Assembly (NCBI RefSeq): GCF_023065955.2 | Contig: NW_026622841.1 | Span: 21,697,501 to 21,761,500 of the forward strand | Origin: Ursus arctos | Lineage: Eukaryota; Chordata; Mammalia; Carnivora; Ursidae | Length of the DNA: 64,000 nt | Direction of reading: 5' to 3' | Part shown: positions 25,420 through 37,150 of the stretch, one piece after another | How the letters are laid out: each line of letters starts with the position of its first letter | How positions within the stretch are numbered: position 1 is the stretch's first letter | Translations under genes and position numbers: made by a program | Notes under the pieces: model-generated | Seen by the model: only the letters and a program-made list of their open reading frames with translations | What the model was told of the DNA's origin: nothing | Database searches by the model: none

Positions 25420-25610
25420 GTAGAAAAAGAGATACAAAGGACTGAGCACAACCATTGACCAGTGGTTTACCTGGGAGGGATGGAGTTATGGGGAAGTTTC
25501 CTTCTCTAACTCATACATTGCTATAATATTTGAATTGTCACAATGAACCAATATGTCTTTTTAGCCAGAAATTATAATAAAGATAAAGATAAAAACATAC
25601 ATAAAGCTTT
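25420..25610 (+). mobile_element. Ancient LINE-1 3' UTR (L1ME-like)
   Basis: cagtggtttacctgggaggg, atggagttatggggaagttt, ttgtcacaatgaaccaatat and a polyA-like end follow the order of old mammalian L1 3' UTRs. Confidence 0.65.
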
Positions 25611-26659
25611 GAGAGGGCCAGGTTTTCATCTTTGCATGGCTGTCAGCCCTATCATCCTAGAAGCATCACCTTAGGCGGCTGTGACCTTATGGAAGCCAAG
25701 TTAGGTGGCTGTGTGTATACATGTCAACATTTGTAAGAAATAGGACAGGACCCATCAGTTTAGAACTTTAAAATTTTAAAATTAGTTCGTTTTCACTGTG
25801 CATTTCATAAGTGAATCCACTTACCCATATCTAATCATGAGTAAAAACAATGCATTCTTACCAGCAATCCCAAATTGGTACTTTCCTTTCTAGCATTTGC
25901 AAAATAATAAAATAATAAAAAAACTGAACATCTGTATCCAATTTCACTTTTGGCTTAGTTAAGCAAAATCATCATCCCCAAATAAAGGCTTTCAATGTTT
26001 TTCAAACAAGTTTCCTTGCTGACACAGCTCTTTTCATAAAATCATACAATGGTCTCTGATTTTTTAAAAAAATGATGCACCATCTCTTTAACAGAAAATT
26101 GGGTTATTGATTAATTGATTATATGCTGCTCACAAATGCCAACTTAAGCACAAGTAAGGAGATGCTATTGAATGTTCATAACTCAAAGGCTGCAAGACCA
26201 CGCTACATGGTTGCATTATTACCGTCTCCTGTTTTAATGAAGACATAGCGCAGCACTTTGTTGGCCTAATTTATACGATATATCAAAACTATGTGAAATT
26301 TCCTTACACTACAATGGGAGAGAAATCACAACACATATGTGACTTTCAGAGCTTAGCCTGGTTGTTAAGGTAGGGCATTAGCATTCCAAAGCTGTAGTCT
26401 GAATGTTAGTCTTTTATAAGGTGGCAGTGAATTTCTTTTCAGAGGAAATTAAAGTGCATGAAGCTGTCTTATAACTTGTTAGTGAAAACTGTGACATTTG
26501 AAAACGATTAACAGAAAATTGAGTTTTTATTTAGATACTCAATAATCTAGGAGTGTCTAAATAATAAATGGCTCATAGGAAAATACTGCCCATTTGGAGC
26601 GGAAAGGTGAATATTATAAAATAACAATATAATAATAATAGCAACTACTATTTATCTAG
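25611..26659. other. Intron 1, unique block
   Basis: No repeat recognised; 25960-26560 is a candidate conserved non-coding stretch. 26849-27010, after the following MIR, looks like an old repeat I cannot name. Confidence 0.45.
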
Positions 26660-26850
26660 CAATTACAGCATGGATTTGAGAACATGTATTTTGAAGCAGG
26701 ATTTGAATCACAGGTCTGCAATTTACCAGCATGGAGCCACTGAAATATTAGCCACCTTCTTAGTGTCTCACTTTTGCCACTTATAAAAGGACATATTATT
26801 CCTTATTGTTTTACGATAAGGAGTAAATAACTCAATATAAGAACACATAG
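26660..26850 (+). mobile_element. MIR SINE
   Basis: aggatttgaatcacaggtct, tagtgtctcacttttgccac and ttacgataaggagtaaataa fit forward MIR. Confidence 0.68.
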
Positions 26851-27029
26851 CAGTTAGGACTGAGTGTGGCTGCACATGATAGAAACCTCATTACAGCGGT
26901 TTAATACCAAATAGAGGTTTAATTTCTCACAGTCATAAAAAGTCCAGAGGAGAACTATCCCAAGATGGTACTGCTGGTCAAGGAAGTCAGCGGGGACTCA
27001 AGTTTCTTCTCATTTCCTTCTCATCACCC

Positions 27030-27150
27030 TTAATTTGCCTAAACTAAGGCACAGAGAGGTCGAGTGTCTTGTTTCAGTCCTCCCACTTGGAAAGTTCTAG
27101 GGCTAGGATCTAAACTCAAGTTCACCTGACTCAAAATCATACCCCAAGCT
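27030..27150 (-). mobile_element. MIR SINE fragment
   Basis: taaggcacagagaggtcgag then ttctagggctaggatctaaa and caagttcacctgactcaaaa: reverse MIR. Confidence 0.7.
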
Positions 27151-27211
27151 CAAACACTGGCTCAATAAATAGAGGACTACCATGAGTAATGTTTAAAGAG
27201 AATGTACAGCA

Positions 27212-27398
27212 AAGTACAGTGGTTTTCAAACTGAAGTGCATAAAGGATCACATAGAAGGCATGCCAAAATTCCTATGTCCTAGTCCCTCCTGGGCCCAGG
27301 GGCTCTGGTTCAGGTGGTGTGAGAAGGAGCCTGCACATTTGCATTTTAAGACACAGACCGGTGGGGCTGATGCAACGACACCTTGAGAAACATGTAGA
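27212..27398 (+). mobile_element. MER5-like hAT remnant
   Basis: acagtggttttcaaactgaa, ggcccaggggctctggttca, tgcacatttgcattttaaga, ccttgagaaacatgta: terminal repeats and body of a MER5/MER20-class element. Confidence 0.75.
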
Positions 27399-27539
27399 GA
27401 TATCAAGGGTTATATAAATATCATCTATAATTCTCAGAATAACCATACAAGAGTGAAATTATTTTAAAGAGGAAGAAATGGGTTTAGTGGAATTAAATAC
27501 TCTGCTTAGCATTTCATCAAGAAATAAGATAGTCATTTA

Positions 27540-28620
27540 ATATTTAATAAAAATTTTTAGAATGGTTTCAGATTTACAGAAAACTTGTGCATATAGTATA
27601 GAAAGTTCCCCTTTACCCCACACTGTTTCCCCCATTAATGAAATAATATGAATCAATACTGACATCTTCTTATTAGCTGAACTCCATACTCTATTTAGAT
27701 GTCTTGAATTTCTACCTAAAGTCATTTTTCCAGGATCTGACTCATCATCACATCTCCTTAGGCTTCTCTTGGCATTGACGGTTTCTCAGATCATCCTTAT
27801 TTTTTGTGACCTTGATAGTTTTGAAGAGTAATGGTTAAGTATTTTGTAGAATGTCCCTTAACTAGGGTTTGTCTGCTGTTTTTTCTCATGACTAGACTGG
27901 GGTTATGGGTTTGGGGTGGTGGGGGGAAGATCACAGAGACGAAATGCCATCCTTATCACGTCATACCAGAGGTACATGATATTAACATGATTTATCATTA
28001 TTGATGATGACCCTGACCATCTGGCTGACATAGTGTTTGTCAGGTTTCTTTTCTCTAAAGTTACTGCTCTCCTGCTCCTTGCACACACATTATACTCTTG
28101 GGAAGAAGTCACTACGCACAGCCCACGCTGAAAAGAGTGGGGGTTATTCTCCACCTCCCTGAGGGTGATTTATCTATATAAATTATTTGGAATTCTTCTG
28201 CATAGATTTGTCTACTCTCTCTCCCATTTATTTACTCAATCGTATATTTATATATTTATATACCCAATCGTATGGACTCAAGGATGTTTATTTTGTTTTT
28301 GGGGTAACAATCCAAAATTACTTGACTTATTGTGTTTCTCAAATTATTCCAACATTGGCCAATGAGAGCCTTTGGCTAGTTCCTGTGTTCCTTTGACTTT
28401 CTCCATCATTGTGGGTTTTGCATTTCTTTTAAAGAACTTCCTTACTTCCTGGGACTGTTAAATGCCCCAGACTTATCTCATATATTTCCAGTCTAAGTCC
28501 TAGAATCAGCCATTTCTCCAAGGTACTCTTGTTCCTTTTATTGGAGAATGCTACTAAAAATTAAGATTTTGGTGCTAGACATCTTTTTTAAGTACGTGCA
28601 CTTTTGGGGAACAAAAAAGT
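27540..28620. mobile_element. Ancient LINE-1-family repeat, about 1.1 kb
   Basis: A long block of a well-known mammalian repeat: tttcagatttacagaaaact, gttttgaagagtaatggtta, attttgtagaatgtccctta, ctagactggggttatgggtt, aattatttggaattcttctg and ggagaatgctactaaaaatt. I recognise the sequence but not the exact subfamily or orientation. The open frames at 28165-28396 fall inside it. Confidence 0.7.
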
Positions 28621-29549
28621 GGGATGCATTGCTTTCTGTTCTGCTCTTGTTTTTGGAAGGTATCAGATATATACTAATGAGTAATGGATTCGGTCAGAAG
28701 ACTTGAGTTTTTCTTACAGAAACTGTAACTTCTGTGTGATCTTAAAGAAATCACTGATCACAAGTCTTCATAACCTCACTTACAAAACATGTGTGAATAG
28801 TCTGCCTACTTTTTAGAGGTAGTGAAAGATGAATTTAAACAATGGATATGAAAGCCACTGGAAAATGTAACTATCAGACACAAAACATCATCAGCAATTA
28901 TCAATTATCATAACCTTGTATGATTGGGTATTTTGGTAGAAAGAACAAAAGAAGAACTCTTTAAGCTGAAAATTCTAAGCTGGGTTACCTGCCCTCTGGG
29001 TGTAAAATGAATAGAAAATCTTTTACCGGATAGCTAACACACTTTATGTGAAAGTAATAAAGGAGTTTGGCATCCTGAATCAAGGTTTTCTATACATTTT
29101 AAAGCTGTGCTGAAAAGAAAAAGATGGAAACATTGATTTCCAGCACAGACTTATTCTAGAATATGGTTTCTCAGCTACTACATCTCAAGTTTGAAATGTG
29201 GTATGTGATGGCATCAGTCCTCTCCTGAGCAATTTGTCCTTCTGAGACCTCCCTAAAATTATTAGGTAAAGCCTTGCAGGCAAAACCTCTTCATTCTAAA
29301 ATCACATTACTTATGCTGCCAAATATATTTCTCAGGTGACCTTGTCACTTTTCTCTCCCTTTTTCTCCTAGGCTATCACAAATCTGTTTGGGAAGAGAGT
29401 AGTCAAGAAGCCATTGCTGGTGATGAGAACTGGCGCCTCGGGCAAGGGGGTGGCTAGCTCTTAGAAGTGAAGTGCTCACCATCCTTCCTTTTTTCTCCCA
29501 GAGCCTGAACATGTAAAGAGCAAAGCCCATATAGAAATACCCTTTCTTC
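28621..29549. other. Intron 1, no recognised element
   Basis: Unique AT-rich sequence. Confidence 0.5.
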
Positions 29550-29865
29550 TTCTCTAATTGGCTCGCCCACCAGGCTCCTCTTCATTCACGAAGTCTTTCT
29601 AAAGCGTTCCTCTTCTTGTCCTGTATCTGCACTCCTCACACATTTGCTTAATTATATACTACCTTGTGATCTGCTTTTTCCTTTCTTTTTATTTTTTCAT
29701 ATTTACACTACCCGCGTCTTATTTCCCCAAGCATTCTGTTAACTCTGTAAGAGGAGTGCCAGTGTGTTATATGCTCCTTACGTCTACCGTAGGAGCCAAC
29801 AAATGTGGTAAACCAAGCATGATCTCAATAAACATCTGCTGAATTAATCATAAACACAGAAACAG
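29550..29865 (+). mobile_element. L2 LINE 3' end
   Basis: ctcgcccaccaggctcctct, tctgtaagaggagtgccagt and ctcaataaacatctgctgaa are L2 3' end motifs in forward order. Confidence 0.65.
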
Positions 29866-29869
29866 CTAA

Positions 29870-30165
29870 GTGCTCACTGTGTCAAGAACTATGCGAATCC
29901 TTTAGGGTAATGCATTTTTAACAAAGTAACCCACACAGTACAGAATTGCTGAATTATTATATTATACACATGAAACTAATATAACACAGTATGTTAACTA
30001 TACTGGAATTAAAATAAAAAACTTAATTTAAAAATAACAAAAAATAAATAAAATTTAAAAACCCATATAGCAATGGTTTCCCCAATTTTAAGGATGAGCA
30101 CTCTGAAATATAATGAGAGTCAAAGAGTTAAATGTTGCAGAGCCAAGATTCAATCCCATGTGTAC
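29870..30165 (-). mobile_element. MIR SINE split by an L1 3' end
   Basis: Left part 29870-29938 (aagtgctcactgtgtcaaga) and right part 30060-30165 (cccaattttaaggatgagca, gagccaagattcaatcccat) form one reverse MIR around the L1 at 29939-30059. Confidence 0.7.
29939..30059 (+). mobile_element. Short LINE-1 3' end inserted in a MIR
   Basis: gaaactaatataacacagta and tgttaactatactggaatta are carnivore L1 3' end motifs, followed by an A-rich tail. Flanks aacccacacag (29928-29938) and aacccatatag (30060-30070) are a worn duplication inside a MIR copy. Confidence 0.85.
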
Positions 30166-30174
30166 AGAAATGCC

Positions 30175-30290
30175 TCATGGTACTCATTCTTGGATTTGTA
30201 ATTTGGGGGCTCAGTTAACTTCTTTGGGACCCTGTTTGATCATCAGTAAAATGAGGGGGTCCTCTTAAACAAAGCTGAGGTCCTTTCCTG
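30175..30290 (+). mobile_element. MIR SINE
   Basis: cagttaacttctttgggacc, tgatcatcagtaaaatgagg follow the forward MIR core. Confidence 0.65.
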
Positions 30291-32664
30291 CTTAACTGAT
30301 GTACTGAAACTCACAGAGTATTGACCTTTTCATTCTGGGTGACTCTCTTATCTCCATCATCTTGTCCTGGCTTCCACTGACTTCTACAAAATAGCATTTT
30401 AACCTTTGACTCATCCCAATCCTCAGGAATGATTCTTCTAGGGAAAACACAGTGTCTATCTCTGGGAACACTATGTGGGAAATAATTATTCACCTATTTT
30501 ATTCTGTTCCATTTTCATACATGTGAGTTGACAAATTCCCTAAATGCATTAGTAACAGGGCTTAATAAGAGTAAATTCTATAGACTCATCATATCATACC
30601 ACACACACATCAACATTTTAATATTTGCAAGATTTCCTTTTTTAGATTTTTTCACAAGAACTCTGGAATGTTGTCAATAAAATTAGTAATAGTGTTATGT
30701 CAAGAAAAAAATCAAGCAAAAAGAAGGAGAGAGGGAAAAGGAGAATAAATTTCTCTAGTTAAAAGCAGAGTACTCTAAAATTTAACATACCCTTAGCTAA
30801 ACTTTGTATGCTTGTGCACAAGAATAACTTCAGATTCCATGCAAACTTGAGAATAATCACTATATGGAAATCAATTCATTAATGGGTATTTATTGAATGA
30901 TTAATATGCACCCAACACAATGAAACACAAAAGTTTTAGACATGACTTTGCCAATAAATACATCATACTACCATATCCAAAAGATACCCTGATAATGAAA
31001 ATAAGCTGTTTGACAGGTTTTCTGTTTGTTTGTTTTTTTTTGCAGGGTTGTTTTTGTTTTGGTTTGGTTTGGTTTTTTGCCAGGTAGTTAGCCAAAAGAA
31101 AACAAAACAAACAAAAACACACCTTCAGTTTTAGACATGAAGTTTGACTTTAGCATAAGGTTAGAAGGTAAGGACTGGATGAGCCAAATATGATGGCCAA
31201 GGGTACAAGTTGTTTTTAGACCTCCAAATGGGTACCCATCTTCTATGGACTATTGGAACAGCTCCCCTTAACATGCCTACCTCCACCCCCTAAACCTTCC
31301 TTTTTCTGGCCAACAGCACGCTGTCTACAATACCGCTGCACTGCTGAATGCCCTTCACAATGTCCCCCGTCCCATCCCCACCCCGGGTACCACATTCAGG
31401 GTGACCAACTATTCCAGTTAACCTGGGCCAGTCTTTTTGTTAATACTAAGAGTCCTGTTTCCTGGGAAACCGCTCAGTCACAGAAGAATGGGACCCATTG
31501 GGACCCTATAAATGCTGCAGCAACCAGGACCAGGGCCGTGATGCTCTCTCATAGTCCTATTTCTTTCCCTATGTCCCACTCTTGCTGCCTATGATTTTGT
31601 TCTCCATCTCTTCCTTAATTCTTTCCTAAAGCCTGATTAAATTGTCTCTCCTAAGATATAGGGTAGGAAACGCATTTCTTTTTTCCCCCGAGAGGCTGTG
31701 TCACCCCTCTATGAATAGAATTTTACTCCGGGGGGGAAAAGAATCAGCAGCCTTACATAACCTCTCACAAAGCCCTACTCATTCTCTAGCAGGACCAGAA
31801 AAGGGCCTACAGTTCATGAGCTAAGCAGAAACTTCTCTTACCAGGAGGAACACTAGTGATTTTCATTCAGATTGATCTAATCTGCACAGCTGAGCCCCCA
31901 CGTTCTCTTTTTGTACAGTCTAACTTGGAGCATGCCAGTTAGAGCTCCTCTGTCTGCCAGCAGTGCAGAGCAAGAGCTTCAAAACCTCTCACTGAGCTTT
32001 CTGCTTGTACAGCTTGACTCTTCAAAATGCTCAGTTATGCCCTCTTTCCCCTGCCACAGAAGTCCAGGCAGAAGAGCACTTGGGCCATTTCATGGCCTGA
32101 AGACAGTTCCCAATCACAGGGTGAGGTTCAGCATGGGGTCGCCCCTCACAGTCTCACTCTGAGCACGTATGTGTTTTTAGCAACAGACTTGAGACGCAGA
32201 GAAGGGAGGGTGAAGAAGGATCCAGGGCTCCTGCATCCCTTTCAAGTGCCTGCCTTTTTCCCTGGGCCTAAGTATTTTTAAGGAGGAAAGGGGACAGTGG
32301 GGGGGGGGGAGCAAATATGGAATGAAAACCAGCAGACCCTTTTAAAATGTGCCTTCTTATCTTGAGCATCAATGAGAAAAGAAGGGGAAAGGCAGATGGA
32401 ACACCTAAAGAACATTTTCAAGGGCTTTTCATCTCAAGGAAAATGAAATATGTCATGGCCTTCAAGAAACATATTAGCGCCGAAACCACAAGCCAGAAGA
32501 CTTTGATGTTGGCATCATTTGCCATTGCAAGACCACCTCCTGAAGTCAAAGCCCTACAAAGAGGCTTCAAACTAACTAAAACTAACCTAATATGGCTGAA
32601 GCATTTTCCCCATTCACTAGACGTTTACAAAGGAATAGAGCATGGGTCCTTTCCTAGTGTCCTA
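30291..32664. other. Intron 1, mostly unrecognised
   Basis: Contains a reverse L2-like trace near 30870-30920 and a T-rich/A-rich imperfect inverted repeat at 31050-31118. 31250-32280 is GC-balanced with several short frames, none resembling a protein. Confidence 0.45.
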
Positions 32665-32965
32665 GGGCAGTGTTTCTCAGTCACCAGAGATTCTAATTCA
32701 GTAAGTCTGGGTGTGGCCTAAGTTTCTGCATTTCTAAAAAGCTTCCAGAAGTTGCAAATGCTGCCAGTCCCTGGACTACTCTGAAGAGCAAGACCCAAGG
32801 ACGCTGGTTCTCAAACCTGCCTGTACTTTGGAATCACCTAGGGAGATTTAATAACTACTTATATGTTAGGCCTCATCTCAGAGAGTCTAAATTAATTGGT
32901 AAGTGGTAGAACTGGGCATTGATACACAGCCAAGATGAGAGCCCCTCCTCCAGAGAGAAGACCTT
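32665..32965. mobile_element. Two adjacent MER5-class hAT remnants
   Basis: First (32665-32795): gcagtgtttctcagtcacca, gattctaattcagtaagtct, aagtttctgcatttctaaaa. Second (32800-32965): ctggttctcaaacctgcctg, ggaatcacctagggagattt. The 124-residue frame at 32347-32721 runs into the first and is not a gene. Confidence 0.75.
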
Positions 32966-34289
32966 TGGGACAAATTATACCTGGTGCTACACATTAACCA
33001 AGCAAGCGCTAGCTTCCAAGTGTTCATGCTAAGTGGATGCTAGAATCAATGGATCTGCAGGAAATAGATGTGGTTAATCAGAGAGAGTTAATGGAGGCGG
33101 TTAATTTGGATGAGGAATCCACCCAACGTGTGTTATATGGTCCAGGTTTGAGCAGCTCTGCACTGTGTCAGGTCTAACTTAGCAGAACCTGCTGGCCTCT
33201 AACTGCAGCAAAGGCAAGGACCATGGCCTGCTAAGCCCCCACCCCCTAAACTAAGCATGGGCTCGGTTTCAAAACTGCTATGGAGTCTGACTATCTTATT
33301 TTATTTCTAAGTCTTTAAAATCTTCAACCGCGACAATAAAATTGAGGAAGGTTCTAGGGTGCCCTGCCCATGCCTGTGAAATTTCCTATTTATAAAGATG
33401 ATCCCAGCATAAATCTAGCCCACATCAAGATAGTAAAAATAGCATTCATGAAGTACTTATTGTAGAGATTCGTTATTTTTTTTATCTAACTGTTGAAGTG
33501 AATTTATCTCCAATTTGGAGTTGGAAAAGAAAGACTGGTTTTGTCTCCATTTCACAGATGGGGAAGTCAAAGTCAAGGCCACTAGCTGGCATGCTTTCCT
33601 CACTAGGTTGCACTACCTCATACCATGACCAAAGACACACACAGGATGATGCAGTGACTCCTTTGCAACCTGCAGCAGTGGGGGAAATGTTGCAAGCTCG
33701 GTGACTTTTAAATGAGCTGTAACTTAAAGCTGCTTCAAGAGAACACTCATCCATGTTTTTAAGAAATAGTAATGGAGAGAAAATGCATATGAAGGGAGCA
33801 CACTGAGAAAATCATCTGAAAAAAAATCTTGGTTGAGTTTTTCTTTTTAATTCACTAAGAGTAATCAGGCACACATTTCGAAGGCGGCCATAGTGAAAAG
33901 AAACATCGCCATGACAATCCTATTTGTATAGAAACGGTGAAGTTCTGTTTCCCTCTATGCAGTGATACCTTTCCAAGTGGAAGTAGCCTGTTACACACGC
34001 TTATTAATAATCATTTGCATTTGCTAGTCTTTTATACTTTTTGAAGTTCCTTTCCTTTACCACATTAGATATGTCCACACAACCCCATAAGGTATTTCTA
34101 GACACACGGGATAGGTTCATGAATTCACACCTGATAGTTAACACAAAAATCAGGGCAAAGATTGCCTATGTAATTTGCTTAAATTTTTAAATGATCATGT
34201 TGAGATTAGAAGAAGGTCTTCTTCGTAAATTTATTTCAACCCATTCAACCAATACATCGAGTATGAGAAAGAGGATCCAAAAGTATTCT
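32966..34289. other. Intron 1, mostly unrecognised
   Basis: Only the weak MIR at 33515-33690 is seen. Confidence 0.5.
33515..33690 (-). mobile_element. MIR SINE, diverged
   Basis: gtctccatttcacagatggg, gaagtcaaagtcaaggccac fit reverse MIR; the remainder is weak. Confidence 0.5.
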
Positions 34290-34665
34290 CCAGCCTCCGC
34301 TGAGCCATTATAATACTTAGTTCTCCTGGCCCTGGATACTGATCTTCCTTGAATTCACTATGCTTCCTCCCACCACAGGGTCTTTGCACTCACTTTTCCT
34401 ACCTAGCATTTTCTTCCCTGCATCCCCTCTTTAACTAAGTTAATTCATTCTTCAGGTGTCAATCACAACTTTCTCAGGGAAGGCTTCTTTAATATACAGT
34501 TTGAATCACTCTCCTACAATACTTGCTTTTTTTTTCCCCAAAGCCTTCTCTCATTTGAAATTATGGATTAACATATTTATTTGATTAGCATTTCCATTCA
34601 CTAGGCTCAAAACTCCATAAGGCCTTAGCACAGTGCCTGGCACACACTCAGTAAATAAGGAAAGT
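34290..34665 (+). mobile_element. L2 LINE 3' end
   Basis: Clear L2: caccacagggtctttgcact, aactttctcagggaaggctt, aactccataaggccttagca, cagtgcctggcacacactca. Confidence 0.88.
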
Positions 34666-35289
34666 GTGGGTCATGGAAGTCTAGGGATGTATTTATAGCA
34701 ATGGGCTGTCCAATCTACCAGGAATACCTCTGATATCTTCATTCTTAGCATACCTATAGCTTGGTATAAGTGTGACTGACAACTTTTTACCCTCCCTGCT
34801 TTTATTTTTGTCTTGTTTTGGCCAATCAATCTAAAAATACAAGGATGAATGAATTGGCTCTGTCAGCCCATCTGGCTAATATTAATATATTGTTATAATA
34901 CAAAAACATTGTAGTTGATATTTTTCAGTTGTGCTCCTTTTTTTAATGAGTACTTCATTCTGCCCCATATTCTATTTAGCCATATCTGTGCCTGTCACCT
35001 TCATTTGATGATAAACCCTTGGAGGGCCGAAACACATTTAAGACTTTCATTTAATTCTCTGAAAACCATAGCAAATGCTCAGTAACTATTATCTTGAATC
35101 AACTGCTTGATCTTACTTGATCCTTATGGTACCTGAATGATTTTATTAGGCACTGATAGTCCTATCTAAAAGATAAGAACAGATTTGGAGAGAGACAAAT
35201 GTGCACCCATGAATAACTCTACAATAAGTTAAAGACTATGCCAAATCTGTAGTTTCTAATATATGACTCGGGAGAGCCTACTTAGAAGA

Positions 35290-35710
35290 ACATATTAAAT
35301 TGGGGGTCTTTGATGACCAGGAAGATATAAACAAACTAGAGGGAGTTCAGGTAAGAAAAATAAACATGATTAAGCTTCTGGAGGGGTATGAAGAAAGACT
35401 AAATAAACTAAGTATTTATAGTCTCGTCAAGTAAAAACTAAAGGAGGGAAAACAAGAATGATTTGAGGCTAGAATTACCTAACGTGCTTCTGCATAGAAG
35501 AGGCAGGGTGTCACTGAAAAGAGAAAATAGGAACCAAGGAGCTGGGTGACAGGAGCAATGGGAAGCACATTTAGAACAGGACTATGTAGGATGAAGTATA
35601 AAATAAATTTTTAACAGTAAGAACTGATATACTGCTGAAAAGTTTCCCAGGGGAAACAGGGAACAAACCATCCCTGGAGATGTCTCAAACCAGAGAGAAA
35701 AAATAACTAG
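35290..35710 (+). mobile_element. L3/CR1 LINE fragment, 3' region
   Basis: Order of motifs as in mammalian L3 (CR1 clade): aacatgattaagcttctgga, gaagaaagactaaataaact, atagaagaggcagggtgtca, ggtgacaggagcaatgggaa, atccctggagatgtctcaa. Very old, pre-placental. Confidence 0.75.
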
Positions 35711-36432
35711 AAATTGTCCTGCAGGGAACAGCCTCGCCCAGACATTAGACATGAAAGGGAAGGCTTTGCAGATTTTCTAATTTATATTCTTCTGGGATCC
35801 CATGAGGCTGAGAAAAGATGCGGCAACAACGGATTGAGAACTCTGGGTCCAGAGGGTTTGCTCAGATGTCTCAGCCTTGGTTCATATCTCTAATGAGTCA
35901 ACACAGAGGCGACACACCAGCAAAGCCACTGCTAGCATATCTACTGCTTCATTTCATCCAGGGTCCTTCATTAGTCTGTCCCATGAGAATAGGTGAAACA
36001 GTTATGAACCCAAACAAAAACTGGAAGGTGTTTCTTGAAATCCACAGTCATGTATGTAGCAGTGATTCTGGGCCTATGTATTTTACCATGCTGGAAACAT
36101 ACCCAAGTTCAAATGGTCAGACTAGGGTTTTTAACTCAGACTTCATATCTCCCCTTATAATTATGTGATTCAGTTGTCTTTAGGTTTCATTTTATTCAGG
36201 GGATTATTAATCGAATTAAGCCTGGTTCCCCCAGCATCTGCTTCCTTGTAAGTGATATGCTACAAAGACATAATAAACAGGATAAGGCAGGGTACTGACA
36301 AGACAAGAGTTGCTCTAGATAACCAATAATCTTACAGTGGCTAAGGATCTGTTTTGCATTTGGAAGGTGTTTAAGGAAAATCTGCACTAAAATAAGCATG
36401 ATACAGTAACAGGCAACAACTTCCTAAAAGTC

Positions 36433-36550
36433 AGACTACTGATAACATCCATGCCTAAAAGCAAAAGGTTGCTTAGTAGGAAAAGCAGAATAACGACTGA
36501 TAATACTGGTGCCTCCAAAGCAAATGGTTGTTCAGTTGGAGAAACAGAAT
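36433..36550. repeat. Degenerate tandem duplication, about 57-62 base unit
   Basis: Unit 1 (36433-36494) contains gcctaaaagcaaaaggttgc and unit 2 (36495-36550) contains gcctccaaagcaaatggttg at the same place. Both then read agtagg/agttgg and an aaagcagaat/gaaacagaat end. Not part of a repeat that I know. Confidence 0.6.
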
Positions 36551-36569
36551 CTTAGAATTATCTGACTCA

Positions 36570-37150
36570 AATCGTAAATGACCACTAAATGTGCGGGGAA
36601 AAATGTTCACCTTATTAACACTCAGGAAAATGCAAATGAAAACCACAGTGAGATGCTCACTCACATCCCATGGGGGACTTTCCTATGCTCCAGGTGGGAG
36701 TTTCAATACATGAAACTTGTCACTGCCTCCAAAAAGTAAAGATGTCCTTTCTATGACTTAGCAATTCCACTCCTATATATGCACCCTAGATATGATGGCA
36801 AATTTGTTTTTGTATAAGAATGCTTATAACAGCATTGCTGGCAACAGCAAAATACTTCTCAAAAGTCCATCGATGGTAGATTAAAGTCTGATTCATTAAT
36901 ATCATGGAATATTATAAGGTAAAGAAACAGACTGAAGTCCAGCAATATGCATCCACAATCCTCATATGAATCTCAAATATTTAATGTTCAGTAAAAATGC
37001 AAATCAGAGAAGAATGCATACATTACATTTACTTCATAATGGTTAAGTACAAGTAAAGCAAAATAGTATGCTAAAGATGCATACACATGCAGCAAAACTA
37101 ATTAACATAAAATTAAGAAAATTGCTGGTGGGTACATGGGTTATTTATTT
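36570..37150 (+). mobile_element. Ancient LINE-1 ORF2 end and 3' UTR (L1M/HAL1-like)
   Basis: gcaaatgaaaaccacagtga, gacttagcaattccactcct, gcttataacagcattgctgg, ggaatattataaggtaaaga follow L1 ORF2 3' order. Many indels. Confidence 0.8.

Noticed and set aside
32347..32721. 124-residue plus-strand frame
   Set aside because: It ends inside a MER5-class element and resembles no protein.
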